A DNA stretch of 64,000 nucleotides from Sternotherus odoratus (lineage: Eukaryota; Chordata; Testudines; Kinosternidae), in assembly GCA_032164245.1 (NCBI GenBank), contig JAVMKO010000003.1:32363390-32427389 (forward strand). Reading direction: 5' to 3'. The translations under genes were made by a program, and so were the position numbers. The first letter of the stretch is position 1; each line of letters starts with the position of its first letter. Of the stretch, positions 12,184 to 24,798 are shown in pieces. The notes beneath the pieces were generated by a model that was not told the DNA's origin, made no database searches, and was given only the letters and a program-made list of their open reading frames with translations.

Positions 12184-14600
12184 GAGATGGATTAAGTTAA
12201 AAATTCCACTTGACCTGAAAATAAGAAACTGTTCGGTGTCAAGGTCAAAAGACACAAAAAGACTGTTTTTTTAGCTCTTGATCAAGCAAAGATAAAAGGC
12301 TATCTGAATTTGGGTATTTGCTGCAAAACGAATAAATGTTTCTGTGAACATGCTTAAAGGATATGCAAGCAAGTAAGAAAATAGGAAGGAATAAATTATG
12401 TATTTCACGATGCACTTGACCATTTATTATATATTACAGAACACTAACAATTGTTTGAATACATTTATTCATCACAAATTAACCTGATATTGTCATGGTT
12501 ATGCGCATTAAGCAAAGGAAATGTTGGAAGTGACAGTTATGTATTAAGAAAGATAGGTAGACACACACAAATATGATAATTGGAAATGTATAGCTATTAT
12601 AATGAAGACAGGGTCCATCCCTTGCTAAGGGAGAATTGTTCCTGACATATTTTCTAGTGTTTTGTGCAGTTTTATTCTAAGTAACTTAATGGATAGGTTC
12701 TACCACTTCTCTCTGAACATTTTTCCATATTCTAATAGAATCACTACAGGGATGTAGCTTTCTGATACTGACCCTACATTTTATTTCCTTACTTTCATCC
12801 CATTATGACTAATTATGTCGAAGTCTTGTGGAGAGAAAAACTAGAATACAGTGGACAAACTTCCACAGGCACAGGTACTATTCTCTCTGTATTCTTCAGT
12901 TGGTCAGAACTGGATGGGAAGGATTCAAGAGGAAAAGGGAATTTTAAGATTTCACCACCGCTCTGTACTGTATCTCCATTCTAGTTTCTACACCTTGTCC
13001 TTATTATTACTGAACAGTTACCATCTAACAGCTTCTCTTGGTGTCTCTGTGGAACAAGATGGTTATCTTAGTTCAGGTGCTAATAGAAAAGTGGCACTTC
13101 AGCCAAAGGGATAGACACCAAAGGGGACACACTAAAAGTTAGTGTCCCAACTCTAAAGTCTCTTATATTCTCTCATCCCTGAGAGGATGCAGGTGGTAGT
13201 TCTGGGTGAAGCTTCATCCCCAAAAAATCTTCTCATGCAAGGTACCACAGGATTCTGTTTCATTACCCCTCCTGTTCAGTGTGAATATGAAGCTGCCATG
13301 GGATATTTGGTTGTTTCTGGAGAATGTCAGCTGCCAGAGAACTTCCCTCCCACCCCACTATGATAGTTGGGTGCATTACCGCAAAGCCTCATTTCCATAT
13401 ACAATGCAGAGGAGAAAGGCAGATAGAAAAAAGTCTGAGAAGAAGCACAGTGGCTTTGTTTAGGACCTCCACTGACCTTTGAGTGCTAACAAACTGATGG
13501 AGTGGCAAAGAGAGTGAGTTTTACAAATGGAGCTCCTCTGCTGAGAATTCTCCATCAAGAATGAGTATCCACAAATTATTTATACTAACATCCAATTTCT
13601 GACCTTGAAAGAACTTACACTGATTTTTTTCTCCAACTTCCCCCGAACAACAAATATAATGCTGAAATCACAAGAACATGCACCAGTAATTGGAGCTGGA
13701 GTCTCCAAAATAAATAATGGTCTGGATGCTGGATGAGACCAGAATCTTAATTTGTGTGTGTTTTTCAAGTATATCACATTTAATTAAGTCCAGCTAGGAA
13801 TAGCAATTTTTTAAAACCTCCCCTTCACTGATAGTTCTAGCCAAACTTCTACTCTTTACAGATACATGCTCTGAGGGTCCATTTTCCCCTTATCTGTGAA
13901 TAATTTTAATTCTATATTTGACACTCACTGGAGCTGTTATAGAACACATCTATTTAAATTGCATTAATATGCCATCCAGATGACCAGGTGTTCTTTTAAT
14001 TGAAAAATTAGTGCTCTGAAATAAAGCCTCTTTGTTGTTGTTGTTGTTGCTGTACACACACAGCCAAAGTGAGAAAACCCACCCTAATCACATAATTTCA
14101 CTAGCACAGCTCAAATGACCAATCCATGCTTGTGCTTGCTTTAAAACACATTCCTCACTGTTATGGTATGTGAGCCACTGACCCTGCAATCATTTGGATC
14201 TTCTCTACACGCAGGTGGGAATTCCATTCTCTCAATTTATTCAGTGCTTAAGAATTATAGTTTTGCTGGGACCATCTGTTTCCTCTTTTGCCCAAAACAT
14301 TGCAAATTCCTTGGCAGAACCCCAGAATGAATATGGCCTAATCTGAGTGCATAGTGAACCCAGCAGTACAAAATTATACAAATAATGTTATTTTGATCTT
14401 TAATCCGATTTGTGCATCACTGTACATTGGATGATTATACTAAGTGTCACAAAGGAGAAGTTGGCGTCAGTCTTAGCATAATTTTAACTGTCAATTTTAA
14501 AATCTAAGAGATAAGAAGTAGAGATGTTCAGATATTCCAGTGAAGTACCTTAGGGTTACATGATGATGAACAGAAGCAATGAATCTTTACTTACTATACA
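12184..14600. other. Unassigned sequence
   Basis: No gene or named repeat is recognisable. A short (GTT)n tract lies at 14032-14049. The frames at 12851-13114 and 13206-13463 show no domain. Confidence 0.5.
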
Positions 14601-14682
14601 GACACACACACACACACACACACACAGAGAAAGACACACACACACAGAGAAAGACACACATACACACACACGCACACACACA
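14601..14682. repeat. (CA)n microsatellite with gagaaaga interruptions
   Basis: Runs of CA are broken by two acagagaaagac units and by single-base variants. Overlapping frames of 80-90 residues rich in HT are artefacts of the repeat. Confidence 0.95.
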
Positions 14683-14796
14683 GGCCTGGCACTCTACTAC
14701 CCTTCCAGTGTTAGTCTTCAGGAGGTGGCTGGGCAACATATTCTTTCCTGCTCAGGCCTCATTTCCCTTCAGCAAATCACATCAGATGGTCTACTC

Positions 14797-15352
14797 CAGT
14801 AGTTCTCAAACTTTTTGTAGTGGTGACCCCTTTCCTACACCGGGCCTCTAAGCATGACCCCCCCCCTTGGGGTCAGGCAGGGGGGCATACCTGCAGCCCA
14901 CTGCGGCAGGGGCTGGGATGGGGGGAGGGTTCCCGCAGCCCCCCGAAGCCAATGGGGGGGGGGGTGTTCCAGCAGTCCCACGATGGTGCCGGCAGCCCAC
15001 CACGGCAGGGGCCGGGCTCACGGGAGCACCAGAAGCCCACCTCAGCAGGGTCCAGGTCCGGGTCAGGCACGTGGAAGTTCCGGCAGCCCACCGCAGCAGG
15101 AGCCAGGGATCGGACCGGGCTTGCGGGGCTGCCAGCAGCTCACCGCGGCGGGAGCTGGGACCAGGCTCATGGGGCCACCAGCAGCCCGCCGCGGCAGGGT
15201 CACGGGCTGCCTGCAGCAGCAGGGGCCGGATGCCAGCAGCCCGCAGCAATGGCATTGTTTGGGGTCAGCTGCTGGCAGCAGGGGCTTGCGACCCCCACAG
15301 AACTGGCTCGCAACCCCCAGAGGGGTCCCGACCCCCACTTTGAGAACCAATG
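14797..15352. mobile_element. Non-autonomous hAT element with perfect target duplication
   Basis: The ends are cagtagttctcaaac (left) and the complement of cattggttctcaaag (right). Both are Charlie-type hAT termini. They are flanked by identical 8-mers gtctactc (14789-14796 and 15353-15360). The interior is GC-rich, with degenerate repeats of a gcagcccaccgcggcaggg-like unit, and leaves frames up to 220 residues open in several phases. These are not coding. Confidence 0.9.
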
Positions 15353-15360
15353 GTCTACTC

Positions 15361-15921
15361 ATTATTGTAGTGTGGAGCATCTTTCCAGTTTTAAACTTAG
15401 GATAACTAGTGGGGGAATTACTCAGTCCTGTTGCAACAAAACTAAGGAGCCAGTTACCTGTCTTACCTTTCAAGATGACTAGGACTCAAGCCTATGTGGA
15501 GAGGCAGAGGGAAAGATCAACACTGGAAGAGGATAGCAAACCAGTGGCCTCCCTGATACCTAGCAGAAATAGACAGAGCCTAATTACAGGTAACAGTGTG
15601 GTTTGGGAGATGCCAACAGATTTTATTTAGCTACAATGCTGAAATCAGAGGTATTAGAATTTTTTCCCATAAAAATGACATACCGTATGATATATGGAGA
15701 ATATAATTTCCCTCCCATACTTTATCTCTATAAACTTTAAATCTATAATTGCATGATCTGGTATAAAATCAGATTGTAATCTTAATACCTGTTACTTCAT
15801 GGCTTAATGCCTGCACTGTCACGCCTAGTACAGGATTTTTTTTCCAGACTCTGTGTTGTACGCTACACATATAACTTCAAAAACCTGGCCATTTCTCAGC
15901 AGTGTAATCAAGTGCAAAAAT
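15361..15921. other. Unassigned AT-rich sequence
   Basis: Nothing recognisable. Confidence 0.5.
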
Positions 15922-16096
15922 CATGGAATATCAGGGTTCAAAGGGACCTCAGGAGATGATCTAGTCCAACCCCTGCTCAAAGCAGGACCAATCCCTATTT
16001 TTGTCCCATATCCCTAAATAGCCCCCTCAACGATTGAGCTCACAACCCTGGGTTTAGCAGGCCAATGCTCAAACCACTGAGCTATCCCTTCCTCCT
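15922..16096 (-). mobile_element. Turtle tRNA-derived SINE with CR1-like tail
   Basis: On the minus strand the copy opens with a tRNA-like head. Its box A is TAGCTCAGTGGTTTGAGC (plus 16066-16083) and its box B is GGTTGTGAGCTCAATC (plus 16032-16047). The body ends in a tail (GGACTAGATGATCTCCTGAG, then ACCCTGATATTCCATGAT) that resembles the 3' end of CR1 LINEs, including the copy at 17009. Published work describes turtle pol III SINEs with CR1-type tails that are moved by the LINE machinery. The head-tail combination is my main organism marker. Confidence 0.88.
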
Positions 16097-17008
16097 CATA
16101 GTCATGAAAATGAGTTTCATCACCCACAATCATTTATATTGTATATAAAGTATTAACTTTCATTTTCAAGACAATTATGAAAAAAAATACTTTAAAATGT
16201 TAGGGCCTGCAATCAAGTATAACTGGAAAAAATGTATTTTATTACATTTCTTAAAAAAATGAAGGTGAATGTCTTGAACTTTCTTATGCGTCTAATGTAT
16301 GTGTACATTATGTTGGATAATTTAACACTTCCCATTATACAGTATGTTGTCTGCAATGAATGAACACAAACTAAAGTACTCTGGCTCTGCATTACACTCC
16401 ATCGAAACTGAAAGAAGTTATTTTATTTTCTAAACAGAAGATGACAGAGGTAGCAAAATAGCTGTTATTCCCATGTATATTGCCACAAAGATCATAGTGC
16501 AGCATATTTCTCTAATAAATAAAAAGATTCCTTAAATTGCCTTTATAGTCAATAGGACACATGAACCAAAATTATATCCTATTGCATAATATTTTAATTA
16601 CATTTTCTATGGGAATGAATTATGCATACAACTCTTTTGCAGACAATTGCATCCTACCAGTGCTATTTATAATCTAGGGAGGATCATGTGAATTGTATAA
16701 GAAACACCTGTGTTGGGAATTAATTGCATACAGTATTATATAAGAGGAATATATTAGTAAGCAGCAAAAAACAAAGTACTGACCACTGAGAAGAGGTGTA
16801 AAACACCATATGCTATTTCCCAGAGAAATTACACTTAATGGGTGGCTATTTAATGAGAACGCAAATAAGAATGTACAAAACTTTTGGATCAAGAAAAGGC
16901 AATACAAACCAATAAAAGGCAGTAAAGGTGGGCCATCGTATTTAGATCTAGTTGCATTACTCACTGTGAACCATTTATTCAACAAATATAGCCCTTCTTT
17001 TTGTTCCC
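16097..17008. other. Unassigned AT-rich sequence
   Basis: No recognisable element. The open frames at 16674-16985 (-) and 16810-17115 (+) overlap each other and lack domains. Confidence 0.5.
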
Positions 17009-17757
17009 AGAATCATAGAACTGGAAGGGACCTCGTGAGGTCATCTAGTTCAATCCCCTGCACTCATAGCAGGAATAAGTATTATCTGGACCATCCCTGG
17101 CAAGAGTCTGTCTAGCCTGCTCTTAAAAATTTCCAATGATGGAGATTCCAAAAAATCCCTAGGCAATTTATTCCAATATTTAACCATCCTAACAGGAATT
17201 TTTTCCTAATGTCCAATATAAATTGGCATTGTTGGAATTTAAGCCCATTGCTTCTTATCCTATCCTCACAGGTTAAAGAAAACAATTTCCCCCCTCCTGC
17301 TTATAACAACATTTCATATACTTGAAGACTGTTATGATGTCCCCTCTCAGTCTTCTCTTCCTCAAACTAAACAAACCCATTTTTTTTTCAATCTTCCCTC
17401 ATAGGTCACATTTTCTATACCTTTAACGATTTTTGTTGCTCTTCTCTGGACTTTCTCCATTTTGTCCACATTATTCCTGAAATGTGGCACCCAGAATAGA
17501 ACACAATATTTTAGTCAAGGCCTAATCAGTGCAAGGTAGAGCAGAATATTGACTTCGCATGTCTTTCTTACAACATTCCTGCCACTACATCCCACAATTA
17601 TGTTTGCTTTTTTTTTTAACTATGTTACACTGTTGACTCATAGTTAGCTTCTGATTCACTATTACCCCCAGATCCCTTTCTGAAGTACTCCTTCCTAAGT
17701 AGTCATTTCCCATTTTGTATGTGTACAACTGATTTTCTTTCCTAAGTGGAGTACATT
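17009..17757 (-). mobile_element. CR1 LINE 3' fragment
   Basis: On the minus strand the copy starts in the C-terminal part of ORF2 (QLYTYKMGNDYLGRSTSERD, then LGVIVNQKLTMSQQCNI) and runs to the typical CR1 end (GAGGTCCCTTCCAGTTCTAT). It is 5'-truncated and frame-shifted. It abuts a second CR1 in the opposite orientation at 17758, so the homologous parts form an inverted repeat. Confidence 0.92.
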
Positions 17758-18610
17758 GCAACTGGTTGGAAAACCATTCTGAAAGAGTAGTTATCAGTTT
17801 CACAGTTAAGCTGGAAGGGCATATCAAGTTGTGTCCCACAGGGGTCAGTTCTGGGTCCAGTTCTGTTCAATATCTTCATCAACGATTTAGATAATAACAT
17901 AGATAGTAGACTTATAAAGTTTGTGGAGGACACCAGGCTGGGAGAGGTTGAAAGTACTTTGGAGGACAGCATTAAAATTGAGAATGATCTGGACAAACTG
18001 GTGAAGTTGTCTGAAGTAAATCGGATGAAATTCAATAAGGACAAATGCAAAGTACTCCACTTAGGAAAGAAAAACAGCTGCACACATATAAAATGGGAAA
18101 CGACTGCTTAGGTAGGTGTACTGTGGAAAGGGATCTGGAGGTCATAAGGAATCAGAAGCTAACTATGAGTCAATAGGGTAACACTGTTGCAAAAAAGCTA
18201 ACATCATTCTGGAATGTATTAGCAGGAGTATTGTAAGAAAGACGTGAGAAATAATTCTCCCTCTCTACTCCATGCTGATTAGGCCTCGACTAGAATATTC
18301 TGTCCAATTCTGGGTGCCACATTTCAGGAAAGATATGGACAAATTGGAAAAAGGCCAGAAAAGAGCAACAAACATCATTAAAGGTATAGAAAACATGACC
18401 TATGAGGGAAGATTGAAAAAATTGGGTATGTTTCGTTTGGAGAAGAGAAGACTGAGAGGGGACATGCTAAGAGTATTCAAACACATAAAAAGGTGTTACA
18501 AGGAGAAGGGAGAATAATTGTTCTCCTTAACCTCTGAGGATAAGGATTAGAAGCAATGGTCTTAAATTGCAGCAAGGGTTCCTTCTAACCTGTATTTCTT
18601 CCTAAATAAT
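17758..18610 (+). mobile_element. CR1 LINE ORF2 fragment, head-to-head with the previous copy
   Basis: The plus strand encodes the end of the CR1 reverse transcriptase: SVLGPVLFNIFINDLD, then LIKFVEDTRLG, then RMKFNKDKCKVLHLGKK. A later frame reads RPRLEYSVQFWVPHFRKDMD and KKLGMFRLEKRRLRGDM. The catalytic FADD is changed to FVED. Stops and shifts separate the pieces. The sequence fades after tcttaaattgcagcaaggg near 18570-18610. Confidence 0.92.
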
Positions 18611-18677
18611 TTATTAGAAGAAAAAATCCCGAGGAATGGCCTTGAAATATAAAGCTACCCACTTAATAAGGTATTTA

Positions 18678-18997
18678 CAGTGGCGGATTAGCCTTTGGGC
18701 CAACAGGGATTGTACCCAGGGGCCCCAGCCTATTGGGGGCCCCCGAAGAAAAATGGATGCCTCTCCCCACGCTCTGACCTACTCCACCTGACCGGCACTT
18801 CTGATGGGGATCAGGACAAGCCCCCATTCCCTGACATGGGCCGGCCAGGCAGGGCTGGTCAAGTCCCAGCGTCTTGCTCCTCGGCAAGCCCCGCACCCCA
18901 CCCCATTTCCCCAGCAGGAGCATGGAGGGGGGACTTCAGGGAGAGGGGACCCCACTTGCTATGGCCCAGGGCCCCACAAACCCCTAATCCTTCTCTG
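18678..18997. mobile_element. Non-autonomous TIR element, GGATTAG-ended
   Basis: The ends cagtggcggattag (left) and the complement of cagagaaggattag (right) are inverted. The flanks ggtattta (18670-18677) and gacattta (18998-19005) match 6 of 8, consistent with an old hAT-type duplication. The GC-rich interior has no coding role. Confidence 0.65.
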
Positions 18998-19005
18998 GAC
19001 ATTTA

Positions 19006-19644
19006 GTGTATCATCTAGTAAAATGTAAACTGTCAGTAGAGGGTAATGATGGCCTACTGTCCCACTGTCATTTTCCAAATACTTGTGCTTTCTGGTCCTC
19101 TGTATAGCTGTACTACTCTTGTGCCATTTAGAAAAGGTCTGTGAGAGTAATTGGTAGACAGAATGTTATAAACTGATAACCTCTAAATATACTTGAAAAT
19201 CCTATTAGAACCAGTGTGATAGATGACAGGGCTCTTGAATTCAATGTCTGCCTCTTAGTCTATATTATTGACCCTATTTTAGTTGGTTCTTTTTACACAG
19301 GGTTGGAGCAGGGAACCAGTATTTATCATGTCCCACATGAAATCTAATGTACACCAGACCTGGAAACAATAGATCTTTATAGCTTGCATATACTTCTTAA
19401 TATTTGGGAACTGAAGCTGGTAAAAATTAGTCTCCAAAGATTTAAACTCAGTTGAATAAGTCCTTCAAATAAGTGAGCCCTAGCCTATAAGTTTATTATC
19501 ATTAGAGTTATGCAAAGCTCAGCATTTCTCCTTTCAAATGCGCAAGCAAATGTTCTATTTCATTTGGAGGTGGGTATATTCACATACATCAAGTTCACTT
19601 TGAGTTTCAGTTTTGTGTGAACCCCTAATCTCAGAAGGCTAATC
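19006..19644. other. Unassigned sequence
   Basis: Nothing recognisable. Confidence 0.5.
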
Positions 19645-20063
19645 TGTCACAGTGCTTACTCAGTGCACCAGGTGCTAAGCAGAAAACTGCTTAGCCAACC
19701 CTTTGTCACTCCAGCTCCAATGAAGGGAGGTGAATTGGAGCTGGGTAGATCACCTGGCCCTGACTGGAACACCTGGAACAGCTCCTATCCCTTCAGACTG
19801 GGGCTGCATAAAAGCCCCAGGGAAGAGCTGGAAAGAGGGAAGCTGCACTCCAGGAAAGGCAGTAAGGGGAAGCAGAGATAAATAGCTCCCCCCCCCCCCT
19901 TTGGCTGGTAGACTGTAAGAAGGGGACTGTGTATAGTGGAAAGGTGGTGGGAACACAACCTGTAAATGAAAGCACTAGGTGAGCACTGCACCAAGGTCTC
20001 TGTGTGACTTTCTCAGCCCAGTGGGGGCAGGAGCCAGGAGTGTCCTGCAGAGACCCTGTTACA
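19645..20063 (+). mobile_element. Solo LTR
   Basis: It opens TGTCACAGTG and closes CCTGTTACA. A CATAAAAG promoter-like box lies at 19807-19814, followed by gccccagggaagagctg. The 3' part (ggtctctgtgtgactttctc, then gcaggagccaggagtgtcct) matches a turtle LTR family as I remember it. No clear duplication flanks it, and no internal genes are attached. Confidence 0.7.
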
Positions 20064-20668
20064 CTCAAATGCGCAAAGGTGTAAGGCCCCCTTCCCTCCC
20101 CTACTAGTGCCTGATCAGACTGTGATTGGTCATGGGAAGACCAGCAGAGGCTTTTTGCCCCAACCCCCCTCTTTGTAAGAAAGTGAGGGCAGAGATGGCT
20201 GGGGAGTAAGAGGAGATTTGGTTCCATACCACTCTCCCTGGTCAGGGTGGCTAGCCAGATACATGGAGGAAGCAGCCTGATCCAAGAATAGGAGTGAAGT
20301 ATCTTACTACTCCCACAGATCATGTGACTCAGAATTCATTCTCTGGTTTGCCCCTGGGCAGTACAGCTACTTCCTCTCACTCTGGTCAGATTGTAAAGTT
20401 ACAAACTAAAAGCACCAAGGGAAGCTCAGATAAACAGCACAGGTATTCCTGAAGCTTTTACAAATTAATGTGCATGTTTGAAGCACAAACACAATTTGTA
20501 GATTTATGTAATCTTGGAAGTCAAAGAGGGAAACACTTCAGGGGTTTTTACTTTTCTCTATGCTAGTGCAGACATGATCCCTATTTGGGGGGGGTTCAGT
20601 CTAATTTTAAATGTCTAAAGAAAATGGGGCTTCTATAGTATCTTGGAAGACTTCCCAACAGTTTTAGA
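20064..20668. other. Unassigned sequence
   Basis: Nothing recognisable apart from a short poly-G run near 20587. Confidence 0.5.
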
Positions 20669-20805
20669 GTTGTTTGGTAAAATTTTCAAGAACCTTAATG
20701 GAGCCATTTAAAAAAGTTACTTTTGCCATTAGGACCCTAAAAACATAGGATTCTAAGTGACTTAGGTGATTTTGAAGACTTTATGCCTCATTTTCAAGCT
20801 AATTT
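20669..20805. mobile_element. Old palindromic MITE
   Basis: The left part aaaattttcaagaacctta and right part gtgacttaggtgattttgaa are degenerate inverse partners. This resembles the reptile repeat whose arms read aaaatttcaaaagtgcctaa. Confidence 0.45.
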
Positions 20806-21837
20806 TCCTTATATTGTCTTTCTTAATTACATCCCACTACTTAGTTCTAGTTACACCTCCCCTCACTGGTCATTATGCTGAATAATTCCACTTCATGGTA
20901 GTTGCAAGTCCTCCAATTTAGTATCATAGTTAAATTTCATTAATATGCTTAATTTAGCTGTTACATAAAACCAGACCTAAGACTAATCTGTACAGTACCT
21001 CATAATCATCTCTCCACAACAATATATACTGTTTTTTTCTTATTGCCTTTTTTTTATGGTTCCTTTCAGTTTGGTTTTTGGCCTAAGGATGGCACAGAGA
21101 ATAAAGTTATTTTGCTGGTCAATAGACTTCTAATAATGATCAGGAATCTGTGATAGGTTACCATATTTTCCTTTTGGGCACATAGGTGCACTGTGATTCC
21201 ATAAAGGTACCTGAGAGGCAACTTATCTCTCAAGTGAGTTCAGCAAGGCTGTTTTCTGTCACCTTTTCTGCTCAACATACATGTGAAAAAAACTGAAAGG
21301 CAACTTGAGCTGCAGTAAGAGACTCAGAGATATGTCTATATTTTATCAGATCAGGTGGTGGGCTGTCTGTGTTTTCCAGCCACCTAGCCCTACTTGTGAT
21401 TAGCAAATAATGAGCTAGCTGAAGCTTGAGCTAGATAAGAGGTGATGGTAGCGGAAGAATCTAGGGATGATTCCTATTATTAAGATGCACTTTCTGCACT
21501 AAACAATTGCAATTTGGGTTACTCTGAAATTCTCTATTTCTTCTGGAGTTCCATATAATTTTTTCACAGATGCTTCATTAAGTGCTTTGACCTTTTTCTT
21601 TAGAATATGGGCATCACCAGAGATGTGTAGGCTGTGATTGCTGTAATGCAATTTGAGTCAACAAGAGCCACAATGAAGACAATTCACAATATACAGTGGA
21701 GAGAATGCAGCTTCCTGCCTGTACAGTGAAGTTAGCTTATGGTTATATGTTCCACCATCTCTACAACAACTGCCCTGGACCTCCTTTTTGCTTCTGGTGT
21801 AATTCAAAGTATTGATGTTGGACTGGAGACTATAGGC
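20806..21837. other. Unassigned sequence
   Basis: Nothing recognisable. Confidence 0.5.
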
Positions 21838-21935
21838 CAAGATTTTCAAAAACAGCAACATGCAATTAAAATCCTCAGTGCATATTTAAGCACCTGAATA
21901 AGTGGTCTAATTTTCAAAGAACTGAGCACTCAAAT
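21838..21935. repeat. Old MITE fragment
   Basis: ccaagattttcaaaaacagc, then agtggtctaattttcaaag and ctgagcact resemble a widespread sauropsid repeat. Confidence 0.35.
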
Positions 21936-24027
21936 CTGTCATGGAAGAACCCTCAATAAGGAACAATAATAAAAGGTAATGTGGTCTCTCAGTTCAGTCT
22001 TTGCCATTGCACCATAACTATCAAAGGATCATGTATGTCATTGGTGATGATGGTGATTATGATGTTGATAGCTGTTTTCTAGGACACAAATTTAACCTTG
22101 TTTCTTAGGTTACCAAATGGCTCCTTATAATTTTTGTGGTTGGCAATAATTTGAGCTGAGCAGGATTTTTTTCTATTAACTGTTTTTTTTTTCCTATGGA
22201 AAATGCAATTTCTGCAAAGTGAGTAACTTCTGCAGATTTTTTTTTTGCCTGCCCTCCCCTCTTCCTTTCTTTTCTGTTTTTGATAGGAAAAGATCAAAGT
22301 GAAATATTTTGGTTTGAGTCTGGTTGTCCAGATAGAAATACTTCAGTGTGCTGCACCAAAGTGAACAGTTTCTTTATTCAATATTGAAACAAAACACTTT
22401 TAAGTTTCCTAATCAATAATATTTTTATTCAACAAAAATGTTGTCCTGATTTGTGAGAAAAACAAATTTTGAAATATTGGAATTTCTCACAGAATGGAGA
22501 TTTCCACTTTCAACATGCTCTAGTTGATCACTATGGAGCTGGGCTGCATATCAATTAGCAGCATAGTGCTGACAAGACCCAGCATTGCATAGCAATTTCA
22601 CATCTCCAGTTCTCTCCCCACCTTCAAAGCCTCCACTGGCTTTAGTTAAGCTCTCCCAAGACTTAAGAACTGGTGAGTTTTATTTCTTAAATAGCAGGCT
22701 CACTTAGGCCTGAATTCTGAGAGATGCTGAGCACCACTCCCAGTGTTTACAGAGCTGAAAACTATAAGTCCTTCTCTAGCTGGGTTCAAGCAGTCTCTCA
22801 CAGCTTTCATTGTGTTAAGAGAATGTTTTCTTTAGATGTAGTAAACAAACAAAAAATAAACATGAAGGTTGTACAGTATTTACTACAGGAGGTAGTGAAA
22901 AATTCCCACTGAGACCTATCTTTAAAATACAAATGATTTCTGCTAATAACTAGGGATGCTACGAAATGCCAACATCAGAACTGTTTGACAAACAGCCCTG
23001 ACTTATTAAGGTTGGGAGTTTATTATTAATTCTGAAGTTTTATTAGAGAGCATTGAATTGAATATAATTTGTTCAAAGGCTGAGCTTGTATTTATGATGC
23101 CTCTGCCCAAAAGCAATAGAAAATCAAATAAAAATAGGAGGAAAAACAGGACTAAGTGTCTGATTCATATCTTAAAATCTCTGTGATGAATTGCAAAGCT
23201 TTAATCATTTTCATCATGAAGTACAGTAAATCTGGTCCACGTTTATTTGTTTGTGATTTCCTATTCTTCTCTAGATGGCTAGATATAAATTATTCTGGTC
23301 TATTTTTGTTACTTGGAACCTGAAGAGAAATGTTTTTCCCTCTTTCAGAGAAGAGGATAAAGCTATTATTTCAGTTAGTTATTTGGAAAGAAACAGAATG
23401 TGCTTGGTGTTTTATAGAACTTAGGAGAGAGAACATCCCTGCTGCAAGAAGCTTAGAATCTCAAAAAAGTAAGCCATAGACAACCGTTCTGATACTTAAA
23501 GCGGTGGGTGAACCATACAAGGGGGTAAACATACAACCATGGTACAATTTTAAAATAATATTATCGCTGGTTAAAAAATGCCAGTTAATTTTTGGGTAAA
23601 ATAAGTGAAAGCCAAAACTGACAATTTTCACTCTCTTCTAAAACCATTTTTAGTTTTGCTGATGTTATTGACCAAAACAAAAACCCCAACCAAACAAAAC
23701 AAGGGGAAAATCAACTTTACTAAAAAAAAAAAATCAGTTTGAGTTTGTTGAAAAACAGGCAAATTACATTCAAAATGAATTTTCTGTGAAAATTTTTGTT
23801 TTAATTGAAAAGCCATTTTTGTTTAAACATTTTGACAAAATTATGTCAACTAGATCAAATGATTTTCTCAGTATATATACTAACTTGGATGGTCTTTACT
23901 TACCATGAAGGGATAAGTCTATGATAGACATGCTTATTTATTTCTCATACATTTTCTGGTAATATAATACTTACCAGTTATATTGCCCTTTTCACCTTCA
24001 AAGTGCAGTACAAATATTAACAAATTA
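21936..24027. other. Unassigned AT-rich sequence
   Basis: No recognisable gene or repeat, apart from homopolymer runs of T or A (for example 22182, 22239, 23721). Confidence 0.5.
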
Positions 24028-24150
24028 GGCCCCAATCCTGAAGTAGGTGCTATTCAGATGGAACCTGTGCCTGCACAATAGCCATGTTGATTTCAATAGA
24101 GTTCATGTGTTTTCAGGGACCTATCCATGTTGAACTCATTGGGAGATTGG
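24028..24150. repeat. Old palindromic MITE fragment
   Basis: ggccccaatcctgaagtag and gaactcattgggagattgg are decayed arms of a gccccgatcctg-type repeat. Confidence 0.35.
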
Positions 24151-24798
24151 GAATTAATTTTCTAATAATTATACAGCACTTTGCAAATGAAAAGATCAAC
24201 TAACACCCTTAGGTAGCCCGTTGTTACATAGGACTCTCACATTAGAAAGGAACAGCGCATTAACCCTTTCTGTCTCACAGGGACCACAGGCAGGTCTATG
24301 GTATCAGAAGTGGTTCATAGATCTAATTGAACCAATGTGGAGTTTTAGTTTTCCTACACTGCCAAAATAATGCAGCAGGAAGACATGCAGTGGCCCAGTC
24401 TCAAAAGCAGATGAAAGAACAAGTTTAAAAGGACATGTACTACCAAGTTTTGATATATGGCTGTGAATAATGAAGTCCAAGCTGGGTGAATCAATTCTAT
24501 GAACATGCCTTTTTCAGTATGTCAGCAGCTGAGACAGTTCATATCTGTTAAAGACACATTTGAATTTAATTACACATAACTTTACATCTTTGTTTTCTCT
24601 AAAGTATATTTGAAATTCTAGTGTCTTTCTAAACTTATCTGATCTTGTTCCAAAGCTTCATACTGAGCCATAAGCCTGCAGTGACATCTTTGTGAAAGAT
24701 ACAGATCTATATCTATATCTGATCACATACAAGCACCACTCTTACATTTCTTAGCGGCCAAGAAAAGTATATACCTGTTGTGATTTCATGTTTTCCTT
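24151..24798. other. Unassigned sequence
   Basis: Nothing recognisable. Confidence 0.5.

Noticed and set aside
14560..14851. His/Thr-rich frames
   Set aside because: They arise from the CA microsatellite.
14820..15482. 220-residue plus frame and overlapping frames
   Set aside because: They lie in a GC-rich non-autonomous hAT element, in several phases and on both strands, with no domain.
16066..16096. Functional tRNA gene
   Set aside because: The head has box A and B but no closed cloverleaf with paired acceptor arms, and it is fused to a CR1-like tail: a SINE.
19535..20076. tcaaatgcgcaa on both sides of the LTR at 19645 as a target duplication
   Set aside because: The left copy lies about 100 bp outside the LTR end, and a 12-mer match is expected by chance in a window of this size.
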